Assembly: GCA_964649415.1 (NCBI GenBank) | Contig: CAZYSK010000029.1 | Coordinates: 1 to 64,000 of the forward strand | Direction of reading: 5' to 3' | Length of the DNA stretch: 64,000 nt | DNA from: CAZYSK01 sp964649415 | GTDB lineage: Bacteria > Chloroflexota > Anaerolineae > B4-G1 | Shown: one piece after another, positions 33,047 through 40,871 of the stretch | Layout: every line of letters begins with the position of its first letter | How positions within the stretch are numbered: the first letter of the stretch is position 1 | Position numbers and translations under genes: made by a program | Notes under the pieces: model-generated | Seen by the model: only the letters and a program-made list of their open reading frames with translations | Told to the model about the DNA's origin: nothing | The model's database searches: none

Positions 33047-34491
33047 GGTCGCAGCAAGATGTTGAACCTATCGCGAATTGCCACATCCACTTCGGGCGAC
33101 AATCCGGCCGGCTCGTGTGTACGCAACAGATCCCGCACGCGTGCGCAGGCCCGCGCACGCGTGTCCTGTTTGCCCGCTTCCTCCCACGTCGCCCTGGACT
33201 GACGGTCGGCCACGACGGGATAGAAGAACTCGGACCGCATAAACTGCATCGTATGCGCGTCCATCAGGTAGTGACCGGCAGGCCCCACGCGCTGGATGGC
33301 CGGCACCGCCATCGTGTCCTCCGTCACCGTCACGCCGCGCAACACGCGGAGCCCCACGCCCACGATCTCGTCGTCAATCACGGCCTGCTCCGGCGACACA
33401 GCGCTCATGTTCGTGACCATACCAATAGCATGGTGGATGTAGTTTGCGCCGGCCATCGCAGCCAGCAGGAACGTGGACATCTTCTCGTATCCGGCCTGGA
33501 TATCGGGAAGCTTGGCATCTGTCATCCCGCCGGAGCAATAGATCGGCACCCGGTGGAATTGAGCCAGTTGTGCCGCAGCCGCCTGCATCATCCCGAACTC
33601 AATCGCGCCGCCCAGATAGCCACCGGTGCGCATGTCGGCCACGCCGGGGATGTAGCCAGCCAGCACCGGCGTGCCGGGCCGCACCAACTGGGTGAGCACG
33701 ATGCCGCTCAGTTGCTCGGCGTTGAGTTGCGTCAGCGTCCCCGCCAGCGTCACCGGCGACGTAGACCCAGCCATCGGCGCCGACGATAGGGCCACGGGCA
33801 AGCCCGCTTTGCACCACTCAATGAGGATGTCGGTGACACCAGTATCCAGGTGCAACGGGCTGACCATCCAACTGGTGATGGCGGAGACGATGGGACGCTC
33901 CCGCAACGCCTCTATGCCCCCGGCGATCATCGCCGCCATCTCAATGACGGCTTGCCCGCCCTCGACCGAATCAACGCCGCCCATGACGTGCTTGGTGCTG
34001 CTGGCCAAACAGGCGTAGAAGCGATTGACAGGCACATCCGCGCCCTTGTCGGGAACGTCCGTCGGGTACAACGGGACGACGATGAAATCGCAGTGCGCCA
34101 GTGCATCGGCCAACCTGGCCAGGTCCACCAGGTCGTGCAGTTTGCCGGGCCGGACCGTATCCGCGCCAGCGTCGAGCACCATCGTGGGCGAGCCGCCTGT
34201 GCCAGCGTAGACGCGCTTTCCCTCTAGCACGACGTCGTGCTCAGGGTCACGAGCCGCCAACAGGACACTTGAGGGAGCCTTGTTCAGCGCCTCCTCAACC
34301 ATTGACGCAGGAAGATAGACGTGCTCACCGTCCACCCGTGCCCCACCCCGCCGGAAGTAGGCCAACGCCCCTTCGTGCTCCACGGTGATGCCGGTCTGCG
34401 CCAGCACGGTCAAGGACGCCCGATGGATATGCTCGATTTGGTCCGGAGTCAAGGGCTGGTATAGTCCACCCAGCGGTCCTGGTCGCGCCAC
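33025..34491 (-). CDS. MttB family methyltransferase-like protein 3, non-pyrrolysine, IHHA subgroup
   Basis: The 488-residue protein begins at a GTG (34491) after a GTAAGGGGGCGG site. It has the family N terminus HRASLTVLAQTGITVEHEG and GTGGSPTMVLDAGADTVRPG (about residue 95). In place of the HDVG motif it has NYIHHAIGMVTNMSAVS (about 350), and near the C terminus MDAHTMQFMRSEFFYP. Protein 5 shares these variants, so the two form a subgroup distinct from proteins 1, 2, 4, 6 and 7. No amber codon is present. It is encoded between the binding protein and methyltransferase 4. Confidence 0.85.
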   Translation of the reverse strand: MARPGPLGGLYQPLTPDQIEHIHRASLTVLAQTGITVEHEGALAYFRRGGARVDGEHVYLPASMVEEALNKAPSSVLLAARDPEHDVVLEGKRVYAGTGGSPTMVLDAGADTVRPGKLHDLVDLARLADALAHCDFIVVPLYPTDVPDKGADVPVNRFYACLASSTKHVMGGVDSVEGGQAVIEMAAMIAGGIEALRERPIVSAITSWMVSPLHLDTGVTDILIEWCKAGLPVALSSAPMAGSTSPVTLAGTLTQLNAEQLSGIVLTQLVRPGTPVLAGYIPGVADMRTGGYLGGAIEFGMMQAAAAQLAQFHRVPIYCSGGMTDAKLPDIQAGYEKMSTFLLAAMAGANYIHHAIGMVTNMSAVSPEQAVIDDEIVGVGLRVLRGVTVTEDTMAVPAIQRVGPAGHYLMDAHTMQFMRSEFFYPVVADRQSRATWEEAGKQDTRARACARVRDLLRTHEPAGLSPEVDVAIRDRFNILLRPYVIRDV

Positions 34492-34534
34492 AAGTCCGCC
34501 CCCTTACGCAATCCGTACTTGGTAGCCGGTCTCA

Positions 34535-34581
34535 GACCTGACAGGTTTTCCATCGGATGTACTCATCCGCCCTGTCAGGTC
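34535..34581. repeat. GACCTGACAGG palindromic repeat upstream of methyltransferase 3
   Basis: Arms GACCTGACAGG (34535-34545) and CCTGTCAGGTC (34571-34581) enclose CGGATG-TACT-CATCCG. Unlike the other two copies it lies between co-directional genes, so it could attenuate the operon. Inverted GCGGACG/CGTCCGC copies follow at about 34612-34642. Confidence 0.75.
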
Positions 34582-34651
34582 TATGCCGGAGTGCCGTCGC
34601 GCGGACGCACGATCAACGTCCGCGGACGCATGATCAACGTCCGCCTTCTCT

Positions 34652-36094
34652 TCAGGATGCCCGCTCGCTCAGCACCTCGCTGATAACGCTCTCCGCCGCC
34701 GCCGGCAATGGCGGCACCTCGTGTTCCTCCAAGATACGGCGCGCCCGCTCGTTGGCCCTTGCCACCATATCCTTGCGCCCACCCTCCACCCAGCGGCTAT
34801 AGCGCGAGCGATCAATCACCTCAGGCCGCCACTGCGCCCACTTCCAGTTGTCCAGTGTGTGATCGTCGGCCAGGAAGCCCCCACCCGGTTGGGAACGGTG
34901 AATCGCCTCGCGGGCCAGCGTGCGTTCGCTGACCTCCACGCCATCCATGATGAAACGCACGTCGCGGATGATCTCGTCGCACACGACAAGCAGCTCCATC
35001 GAGGACGTAGTGCCGTACTCGATGTAGCCGACGTCGTGGACCAGGTTGCAGCGGGTCAGGAAAGCAGCCATAATCGTCGCCGTGGCCTCAATACCGGCCT
35101 GGGCATCCACCACCTTGCTATCGGTAGCGCCGGCGGCCCCCCATATGGGCAGGTCATAGTAGCGAGCAATGTCCGACCACGCGGCCATACCCGTCGGCCA
35201 CTCAGGCGCACCGTAGGCGACAATGGCAGATTTCATATCCAATGCGGCCGTATTCATCCCGTACAGGAAGGGGGTACCCGGACGCACCAACTGGGTAAGC
35301 ACCAGGCCAGCCAGACACTCGGCGTTGCCCAGCGCGAGCGCTCCCGCCAGCGTGACCGGCCCGCCACCGCCGGTGTTTGGCGACGGCGGATAGGTGACCG
35401 GCAAGGCCTTCTCGGCGCAGAACAGCAGTTTGTCCACCGACTCATCCGGGTACAACAGCGGCGAGATGGGCTCAGCGTAGAGAATCAGGAAAGGCCTCTC
35501 CCGAAGCGCGGTCTCGCCGCCTGCCACCGCGCAGGCGATGCGGTAGATGGCCTCCATGTCCGCCCGGTTGTTGGCGGTATAGCACGTAGGCTTGACCGAG
35601 CCCCGGATCATACCGAGAAATTCATGGATGTAGATGTCCATCGGGGGCACATCCGAGGGATTCCCCATGGACATGGTGAAATCCATCCGGTCCAGGCCAT
35701 CGCAAAGTTGCGCGATGCGCCGGATATCCTCGGCAGTGGCCCTGCGCCGCTCGCCTGTCTCCACGTCAACGGTGAAGATGCAATCGGAACCCGGCCCGAA
35801 GAACACCTTTCCTGCCTCCAGAGGCATCGTCAACTCGCCCAGGCGATTGTGCAAGGGGATACGCGATGGCGCGCAGGCGATAGCGTCCATCACCATATCG
35901 TCCGGGATCTTGATCCGTCCCTCAGACTCCCAGGCCCCAGCATCGAGCAGCAACTGGCGGGCAGCCTCGTTCTTCATCACGATACCTGTCCGCGCGAGGA
36001 TGTCCAGGCTGGCATGGTGAATGGCCTGGATTTGCTCATCGGACAGCATTCGCATGATGGGATGCAGCGTTTCAACAGAGATTTGTCTCGTCAC
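34652..36094 (-). CDS. MttB family methyltransferase-like protein 4, non-pyrrolysine
   Basis: The best start is the GTG at 36094 (MTRQISVETLHPIMRML), seven bases after an AAAGGAG site that overlaps the end of gene 5; an upstream TTG would read through that site. The 480-residue protein has HHASLDILARTGIVMKN, FGPGSDCIFTVDVETGERRR (about residue 103), NLVHDVGYIEYGTTSSME (about 365) and DDHTLDNWKWAQW at the C terminus. It is non-pyrrolysine. Its GPGSDC/HDVG motif set differs from its immediate neighbours 3 and 5. Confidence 0.85.
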   Translation of the reverse strand: MTRQISVETLHPIMRMLSDEQIQAIHHASLDILARTGIVMKNEAARQLLLDAGAWESEGRIKIPDDMVMDAIACAPSRIPLHNRLGELTMPLEAGKVFFGPGSDCIFTVDVETGERRRATAEDIRRIAQLCDGLDRMDFTMSMGNPSDVPPMDIYIHEFLGMIRGSVKPTCYTANNRADMEAIYRIACAVAGGETALRERPFLILYAEPISPLLYPDESVDKLLFCAEKALPVTYPPSPNTGGGGPVTLAGALALGNAECLAGLVLTQLVRPGTPFLYGMNTAALDMKSAIVAYGAPEWPTGMAAWSDIARYYDLPIWGAAGATDSKVVDAQAGIEATATIMAAFLTRCNLVHDVGYIEYGTTSSMELLVVCDEIIRDVRFIMDGVEVSERTLAREAIHRSQPGGGFLADDHTLDNWKWAQWRPEVIDRSRYSRWVEGGRKDMVARANERARRILEEHEVPPLPAAAESVISEVLSERAS

Positions 36095-36111
36095 AGATGA
36101 ACTCCTTTGCT

Positions 36112-37575
36112 TCAAATACGTAGCTCAAAGCGCTTGCGAATCCAATCATCTACTGCCGAGTCAAGTGGCTGTGGCCGATGGCTCGCCAGGATATCACGGG
36201 CGATCTCCATGGCCCGCTCCCGCGCACCGCGGGCGCCGTCCTGCTGCCACATATCCCACCCACGCCGATCCACGACCGCCGAGGGGTAGTAGAACTCGGA
36301 GCGCATGTGGCGGATCGTATGCTCGGACATCAGGAAGTGCCCACCCGGGCCGACCTCGTCAATCACGTCCAGAGCCAGTGTCTCGTCGTTCACCTCAATA
36401 CCCGCCACGACCCGCATGGCCATGCCGAGGATATCGTTGTCAATCACGAACTGCTCGGCCGCGACGGCGCTCATGTTCTCCAGCATGCCCGCAGCGTGAT
36501 GGATGAAATTGCTTCCGGCGGTGGCCGCCAGCACCGCGCTCATCGCTTTCTCGAATCCGGCCTGGACATCGGGGATCTTGGCGTCGGTCATGCCGGCCGA
36601 GTTGTAGAGCGGCAGGCGATAGAACTGCGCCATCTGCGCCATAGCTGCATTCGTCAGTCCGAACTCGGCGGCCCCGGCCAGATAGCGCCCGGACTGCATG
36701 TCGGCCGTCGCGGGGATGGGACCGATCAACAGCGGGGCACCTGGTTGAGCCAACTGGGCCAGAACCACGCCGGACAGTTGCTCCGCTGTGAGTTGCGCCA
36801 GCATCCCGGCCAGCGTCACGGGCGCGGTCGAACCGGCCATCGGCGCGGCGGAGAGCACCACGGGAATACGCTGGCGGCACGTCTCAATCATGAGCGCCGT
36901 GACGTCGGTGGCGAGCTTGAGCGGGCTGACCAGCCAGCAGGTGATGAAGGACACAATAGGACGCTCGCGTAGGGCCTCCGCGCCACCAGCGATGCGCTCG
37001 CACATCTCGACCGTGTCCCGGATCCCTTGCACGCTGTAGACGCCTGCCTGGACGTGCTTAGTCGTGTTGGCCAGACCCGCATAGTACGTATTGACGTCCA
37101 CCTCGTCCCGGCCCATGTCGGTCGGATACACAGGCACCAGATAGAAGTGGATGTTGTCCAGTCCGTCCACCAGGCGGGCCAATTCGGCCACGTCGCGCAG
37201 CACAGCAGGACGAGGCAGGCCGGTATCCATTTCGAGAACGTTCAAAGCGGCACCGCCGGTGCCTATGTGCACCCGCGCGCCCTCCAAATCCAGGTCCCAC
37301 CTGGGATCGCGCCCGGCGAGGATCACGCGAGAGGGTGCCCGGTCCACAGCGTCCTCAACCAACGCACGCGGTATGCGCACACGCGAACCGCCTCGGTCCA
37401 CAACCGCGCCGGCATGCTCGAACAGCCGCAGCGCCTCGGCCTCCTCGACTTGCACGCCGGTCCGCTCCAGGATAGACAGCGCCGCCTCGTGAATGCGCTG
37501 AATTTGCCCATCGGACAGCGGCCGATATCGACCGCCTATCAGGCCCTTGCTGGGGTCGCGACGCCGTCTAGCCAT
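36112..37575 (-). CDS. MttB family methyltransferase-like protein 5, non-pyrrolysine, IHHA subgroup
   Basis: From the ATG at 37575 the protein has 487 residues (MARRRRDPSKGLIGGRYRPL). Landmarks are HEAALSILERTGVQVEE, GTGGAALNVLEMDTGLPRP (about residue 95), NFIHHAAGMLENMSAVAAEQ (about 355) and SEHTIRHMRSEFYYPSAV. It is closest to protein 3 in these variant motifs. It is the first gene of the 21 kb minus-strand array, 220 bases downstream of an IclR gene. The stop codon overlaps the ribosome-binding region of gene 4, indicating coupled translation. Confidence 0.85.
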   Translation of the reverse strand: MARRRRDPSKGLIGGRYRPLSDGQIQRIHEAALSILERTGVQVEEAEALRLFEHAGAVVDRGGSRVRIPRALVEDAVDRAPSRVILAGRDPRWDLDLEGARVHIGTGGAALNVLEMDTGLPRPAVLRDVAELARLVDGLDNIHFYLVPVYPTDMGRDEVDVNTYYAGLANTTKHVQAGVYSVQGIRDTVEMCERIAGGAEALRERPIVSFITCWLVSPLKLATDVTALMIETCRQRIPVVLSAAPMAGSTAPVTLAGMLAQLTAEQLSGVVLAQLAQPGAPLLIGPIPATADMQSGRYLAGAAEFGLTNAAMAQMAQFYRLPLYNSAGMTDAKIPDVQAGFEKAMSAVLAATAGSNFIHHAAGMLENMSAVAAEQFVIDNDILGMAMRVVAGIEVNDETLALDVIDEVGPGGHFLMSEHTIRHMRSEFYYPSAVVDRRGWDMWQQDGARGARERAMEIARDILASHRPQPLDSAVDDWIRKRFELRI

Positions 37576-37599
37576 ATGTCCCCCTGGCCCGCTCTTCAA

Positions 37600-37796
37600 C
37601 GGATGTCGCCGACCGCAGCCGGCCGTCTACCCGACCGTCTGCGGTCGGCGTCGGCATCGGCATCAGCATCGGCATCGGCATCAAGGTCGGTTCATCCGCG
37701 ATGTCCACATCCACCGCTTGACGTTTTGCGTTTGACGTTTGACGCATTCCTGCATCCTCGGATACAGCCAGGCTTCCCGAAGCCCGGCCTGAGACC
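37600..37796. repeat. Repeat-rich spacer ahead of the methyltransferase array
   Basis: It holds an inverted repeat (CCGACCGCAG / CTGCGGTCGG around 37608-37650), a run of GGCATC hexamers (about 37650-37685), and a TGACGTTTTGCGTTTGACG array (37718-37744). No gene was seen. Confidence 0.65.
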
Positions 37797-38573
37797 CTAG
37801 TTCGGTCTATGCCCCAACTGCTCAGAGATCTTCGTCGCCGTGTCCGCCAACCGACTTGCCAGGTCGGGAAATGTGTCCGGCGTGACACGATACGCTGGGC
37901 CGGCCACGCTGACAGAAGCCACCGGCTGCCCTCTGTAGTCACGAATGGGCACCGCGACCACGTTCAGACCCTCCTCGAGTTCCTCCTGCGCCACTGCATA
38001 CCCTTGTTGACGCACCGTGTCTAGTTCCCGCCTGAGTGCCTCGGGATCAGTAATCGTATGGGATGTGAACCGTTCCAGGCCAGACTGAAGGATGGGCGCC
38101 AGTTCCTTCTCAGATAGATAGGCCAAGAGTACTTTCCCGGCAGCGGTGCAATGGGTACACATGCGCCGTCCTACACGGCCAACGTTCTTGATCTGACGCA
38201 TCGGCGGGACGAACTGCTCCAGGTTGACAACCTTATAGTGGTCCAGCACCGAAAGGTTGACCGTCTCTTGACACGCTTCCGCGATCTGCCGTAGGAACGG
38301 GCGCGCCACCTCCCTGACATCCACGTAGCTGATCACTTGAGCAGCCAGCCCAATCAGGTCAACACCGAGCCGATAGCGCTCCGTGACTGGATTCCGAGAG
38401 AGAAGCCCCCCTTGCTCCAGCGTTCTCATCAATCGGGAGACCGTGCTCTTGTGCAGGCCCAGATCCCGGCTCAACTCGTTGACGCCTCGCTCAGGCCGTT
38501 CCAGGCTGAATGACTTGAGAATGGCGATAGCCCGTTCCACAGACTGAAGGGTTGAACTGCGTTGACTGGTCAA
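37797..38573 (-). CDS. IclR family transcriptional regulator
   Basis: The 258-residue regulator begins at a TTG (38573) preceded by GGAAGGA. The winged helix (residues 10-70; NELSRDLGLHKSTVSRLMRTL) is followed by the effector domain (VIDLIGLAAQVI-like segment, RRMCTHCTAAGKVLLAYLSE, EEGLNVVAVPIRDYRGQP). It precedes the methyltransferase/ABC/ammonia-lyase array in the same direction. A near-consensus promoter with an overlapping palindromic operator lies just upstream. It most likely controls the array and itself. The effector is unknown; the context suggests a methylated amine or its product. Confidence 0.9.
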   Translation of the reverse strand: MTSQRSSTLQSVERAIAILKSFSLERPERGVNELSRDLGLHKSTVSRLMRTLEQGGLLSRNPVTERYRLGVDLIGLAAQVISYVDVREVARPFLRQIAEACQETVNLSVLDHYKVVNLEQFVPPMRQIKNVGRVGRRMCTHCTAAGKVLLAYLSEKELAPILQSGLERFTSHTITDPEALRRELDTVRQQGYAVAQEELEEGLNVVAVPIRDYRGQPVASVSVAGPAYRVTPDTFPDLASRLADTATKISEQLGHRPN

Positions 38574-38667
38574 CTTGCCGTCCTTCCTGGGCCAGACCGC
38601 CGAGCGATGGCACCTCGCCGCAGTCGGTGAGCAGACAATCTCAGGGGTGACGACGTAGGCCGCCTAC

Positions 38668-38686
38668 TGCGCAACGAAGTTGCACA
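38668..38686. promoter_or_regulatory. IclR-type operator palindrome
   Basis: TGCGCAAC (38668-38675), GAA spacer, GTTGCACA (38679-38686): an inverted repeat matching at 7 of 8 positions, 10 bases downstream of the -10 box of the IclR promoter. This is the size and shape of known IclR operators. Confidence 0.7.
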
Positions 38687-38696
38687 ATACGAGACA

Positions 38697-38724
38697 ATTA
38701 TACAGCCACTCCGGGCGTTGTCAA
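38697..38724 (-). promoter_or_regulatory. Sigma70 promoter of second IclR gene
   Basis: On the minus strand, TTGACA (38719-38724), a 16-base spacer and TATAAT (38697-38702). The IclR TTG start is about 125 bases downstream. Confidence 0.8.
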
Positions 38725-38751
38725 ATCCGGGTCAAGCGACGTCCGCGTGAC

Positions 38752-39678
38752 CTAATCAGCACGGCTGGCACAGCGGAACCCGACGTTGTAGTACGTTCTA
38801 AACGGCGTGCCCCCGTCCCGGAAGGCGCAGCGGGCGTAATCCGCACTGTTGGACCAGGCGCCACCCCGAAGCACGCGGAAGATACCATCATCGGGGCCTG
38901 CCGGATTCACCTGCCGCTCGGCGCTATATGGCCCATACCAATCGGCGACCCATTCCCACAGATTCCCCGCCAGATCCGAAGCACCACACCAGCTTTGGCC
39001 CGACGAGAAGCTCCCAACCGGCGACGTGCGGGCATGCCCATCCTCAAGCGCCCCATCCGCCCAGTCCAGATCACAGCTTGCGTCGCAGTAATTCAGTCGC
39101 GCCCCGTCGAACGTATCGCCCCAGGGAAAGATGCGGCTCTGTGGACCGCGCGCTGCGTACTCCCACTCGGCCTCCGTCGGCAGGCGCGCCCCGGCCCACG
39201 TACAATAGGCGGCTGCTCCATACCACGACACCTCGACCGCAGGATGGTCAGCGTAGCCATGCAGAGGCTGGAACTTCCCATCCCGCACCTCGACGAGGCA
39301 ATCCTCATCCCCCACGTGCAGCCACGTCATCGCGGCTTCAATCTGGTTCCCCTGCTCGTTGAGAAACGCCGAAAACTGAGCGTTGCTTACCTCCACGCTG
39401 TCGAGCCAGAAGCCGTCCAGTACCACTGTGTGCGCGGGTTGCTCGTTCACGAGCCAACGCCGGTCACAGATGCCACCGTAGCCGTTGCACAGGTCAAGCG
39501 CGTAGTCCACTGCCTCATCAGTACTTCCCATCTGGAACTCACCGCCCGGCACAAAGACCATCACCATCCCGTCAGTGGGGCGGCCCCGCGTGTCGCCCAG
39601 CGCGGGCCGGGGCCGACAGGCAATCAGTCCCAGCAGTCCGATCCCGCCCACAAGCACCAAGAGCACAACGCGCCCCAT
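38752..39678 (-). CDS. Formylglycine-generating enzyme (SUMF1/FGE-sulfatase) family lipoprotein
   Basis: The 308-residue product from the ATG at 39678 has a signal peptide with a lipobox (LLGLIAC, about residue 21). The FGE-sulfatase domain runs from about 36 to the end: MVFVPGGEFQMGSTDEA, PAVEVSWYGAAAYCTWAGARLPTEAEWEYAARG, GNLWEWVADWYG and RVLRGGAWSNS. The catalytic cysteines of true formylglycine-generating enzymes are not obvious, so it is more likely a structural or non-catalytic relative on the cell surface. A longer upstream frame to 39792 is possible but lacks a signal peptide. No sulfatase is near. Confidence 0.8.
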   Translation of the reverse strand: MGRVVLLVLVGGIGLLGLIACRPRPALGDTRGRPTDGMVMVFVPGGEFQMGSTDEAVDYALDLCNGYGGICDRRWLVNEQPAHTVVLDGFWLDSVEVSNAQFSAFLNEQGNQIEAAMTWLHVGDEDCLVEVRDGKFQPLHGYADHPAVEVSWYGAAAYCTWAGARLPTEAEWEYAARGPQSRIFPWGDTFDGARLNYCDASCDLDWADGALEDGHARTSPVGSFSSGQSWCGASDLAGNLWEWVADWYGPYSAERQVNPAGPDDGIFRVLRGGAWSNSADYARCAFRDGGTPFRTYYNVGFRCASRAD

Positions 39679-39913
39679 CGCAGGGGAAAAGTCTCTGCGC
39701 CGGTGCCGGGGGCCAGCAGCAAGGCCGCGGCATAAGGAAGCCGAATCACCATCCTCCGGCCCCGCGCCTCTGAACATACGCCAGGCTCGCACTTGCCCCC
39801 TCCCTATGCAGCGGACGCACGAACGGACGAGAGAAAGGACGCACGATCAATGTCCACAATGTCCGCAGCGGCCGCGCCTCGCTCATACAGTGCTTGGGCA
39901 GACAGCGATATGA

Positions 39914-40585
39914 TCAGGTCTCACCCAGTTGCCAGAAAGCACCCTGCTCTCGGATCACCTGATCCAGAATGTTGTCGCGGGTCTCCGAGATCTCGTCGAT
40001 CATCGCCTGGCGCGCCGCATCGACATCGCGAGTCCGCACGGCCTCGATGATGCGGCCATGGGTGCGTGGCATCGTACGGCCCGCGTGGCGCAGCACCATG
40101 AACCGCGCCAGACGATCGTGCAGGTGCGCCAGCATCTCCGCCAGTTCATAGTTGCCCGAGGCATTGGCGATCAGAACGTGGAACCGCCTGTTCTCGTCGG
40201 TGTATCGATCGTAGGACTCATCATCATCGCCGGTGTAGCCCGCGTGGACGTGCTCGAGTTCCTCAAGCTGCTCCTCGGTGATCTGAAGCGTGGCCCTCTC
40301 AATCGCGGCCACCTCCAGCACCTCGCGTAGCTCGAGCAGATCGCGTAGTTGCTTCAGCGTGATCTGCGCGACGAAGTACCCAGAACGGGGTTTGGCGTTG
40401 ACCAGGCCTTCCTGGCTGAGCATCTGGAGCGCATCGCGCACGGGTGTGACGCTGGTACCGTAGGTTTCGGCCAGCTCCTTCATGCTCAGCCGCTCGCCGG
40501 GGGTGCAATGCCCCATGATGATAGAGCGGCGAAGGGACCTATAGATCAGATTCTTCGAGGTGACGCTTGGCGTCAGAAGGGACAC
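39914..40585 (-). CDS. GntR family regulator (FCD subfamily)
   Basis: The 223-residue protein has an N-terminal GntR winged helix (residues 8-75; GERLSMKELAETYGTSVTPVRDALQMLSQEGLV) and a C-terminal FCD helical effector domain (80-215; LLELREVLEVAAIERA, ENRRFHVLIANASGNYEL, HGRIIEAVRTRDVDAAR). The Asp/His residues in these segments usually bind a metal. A GTG start at 40585 follows GTGGGGGT. It is transcribed divergently from the methyltransferase 6 cluster and probably regulates it. Confidence 0.9.
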   Translation of the reverse strand: MSLLTPSVTSKNLIYRSLRRSIIMGHCTPGERLSMKELAETYGTSVTPVRDALQMLSQEGLVNAKPRSGYFVAQITLKQLRDLLELREVLEVAAIERATLQITEEQLEELEHVHAGYTGDDDESYDRYTDENRRFHVLIANASGNYELAEMLAHLHDRLARFMVLRHAGRTMPRTHGRIIEAVRTRDVDAARQAMIDEISETRDNILDQVIREQGAFWQLGET

Positions 40586-40627
40586 AGGTGTACCCCCACC
40601 AAAGTAGCTAACCCTGCCGTGGAGTCG

Positions 40628-40656
40628 TGTACAGGCGCATTATACCACACTGTACA
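40628..40656 (-). promoter_or_regulatory. Promoter of GntR gene flanked by TGTACA sites
   Basis: A minus-strand TATAAT (40639-40644) is bracketed by TGTACA at 40628-40633 and 40651-40656, with a TTGTGG-like -35 box 17 bases further up. The paired TGTACA sites are a plausible GntR operator for autoregulation. Confidence 0.55.
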
Positions 40657-40728
40657 TCAACCCACAATCGCTGATATATCTATTGACCCCAGAGCTACCC
40701 CAATGAGCCCTTGCTAAGACGTTAGATA

Positions 40729-40757
40729 TTGACAACTGAGGGCTTGGATAGTATAAT
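40729..40757 (+). promoter_or_regulatory. Consensus sigma70 promoter of methyltransferase 6 operon
   Basis: TTGACA (40729-40734), 17-base spacer, TATAAT (40752-40757): both hexamers are perfect. An ATCAG...CTGAT inverted repeat (40765-40783) lies just downstream and could be the operator for the divergent GntR regulator. Confidence 0.85.
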
Positions 40758-40871
40758 CTCATACATCAGGTGGCCAATCTGATATACGTAGTTTCTGAAG
40801 CAAGCAGACCGTCGCCATCCCCTCTGGCGGTCTAGGGAAACACATATTTGTACGACAGCGAGGTAGGACAG

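Noticed and set aside
40765..40783. Confident GntR operator at ATCAGGTGGCCAATCTGAT
   Set aside because: Only the outer five bases are symmetric; recorded as a possible site with the promoter but not as a separate feature.
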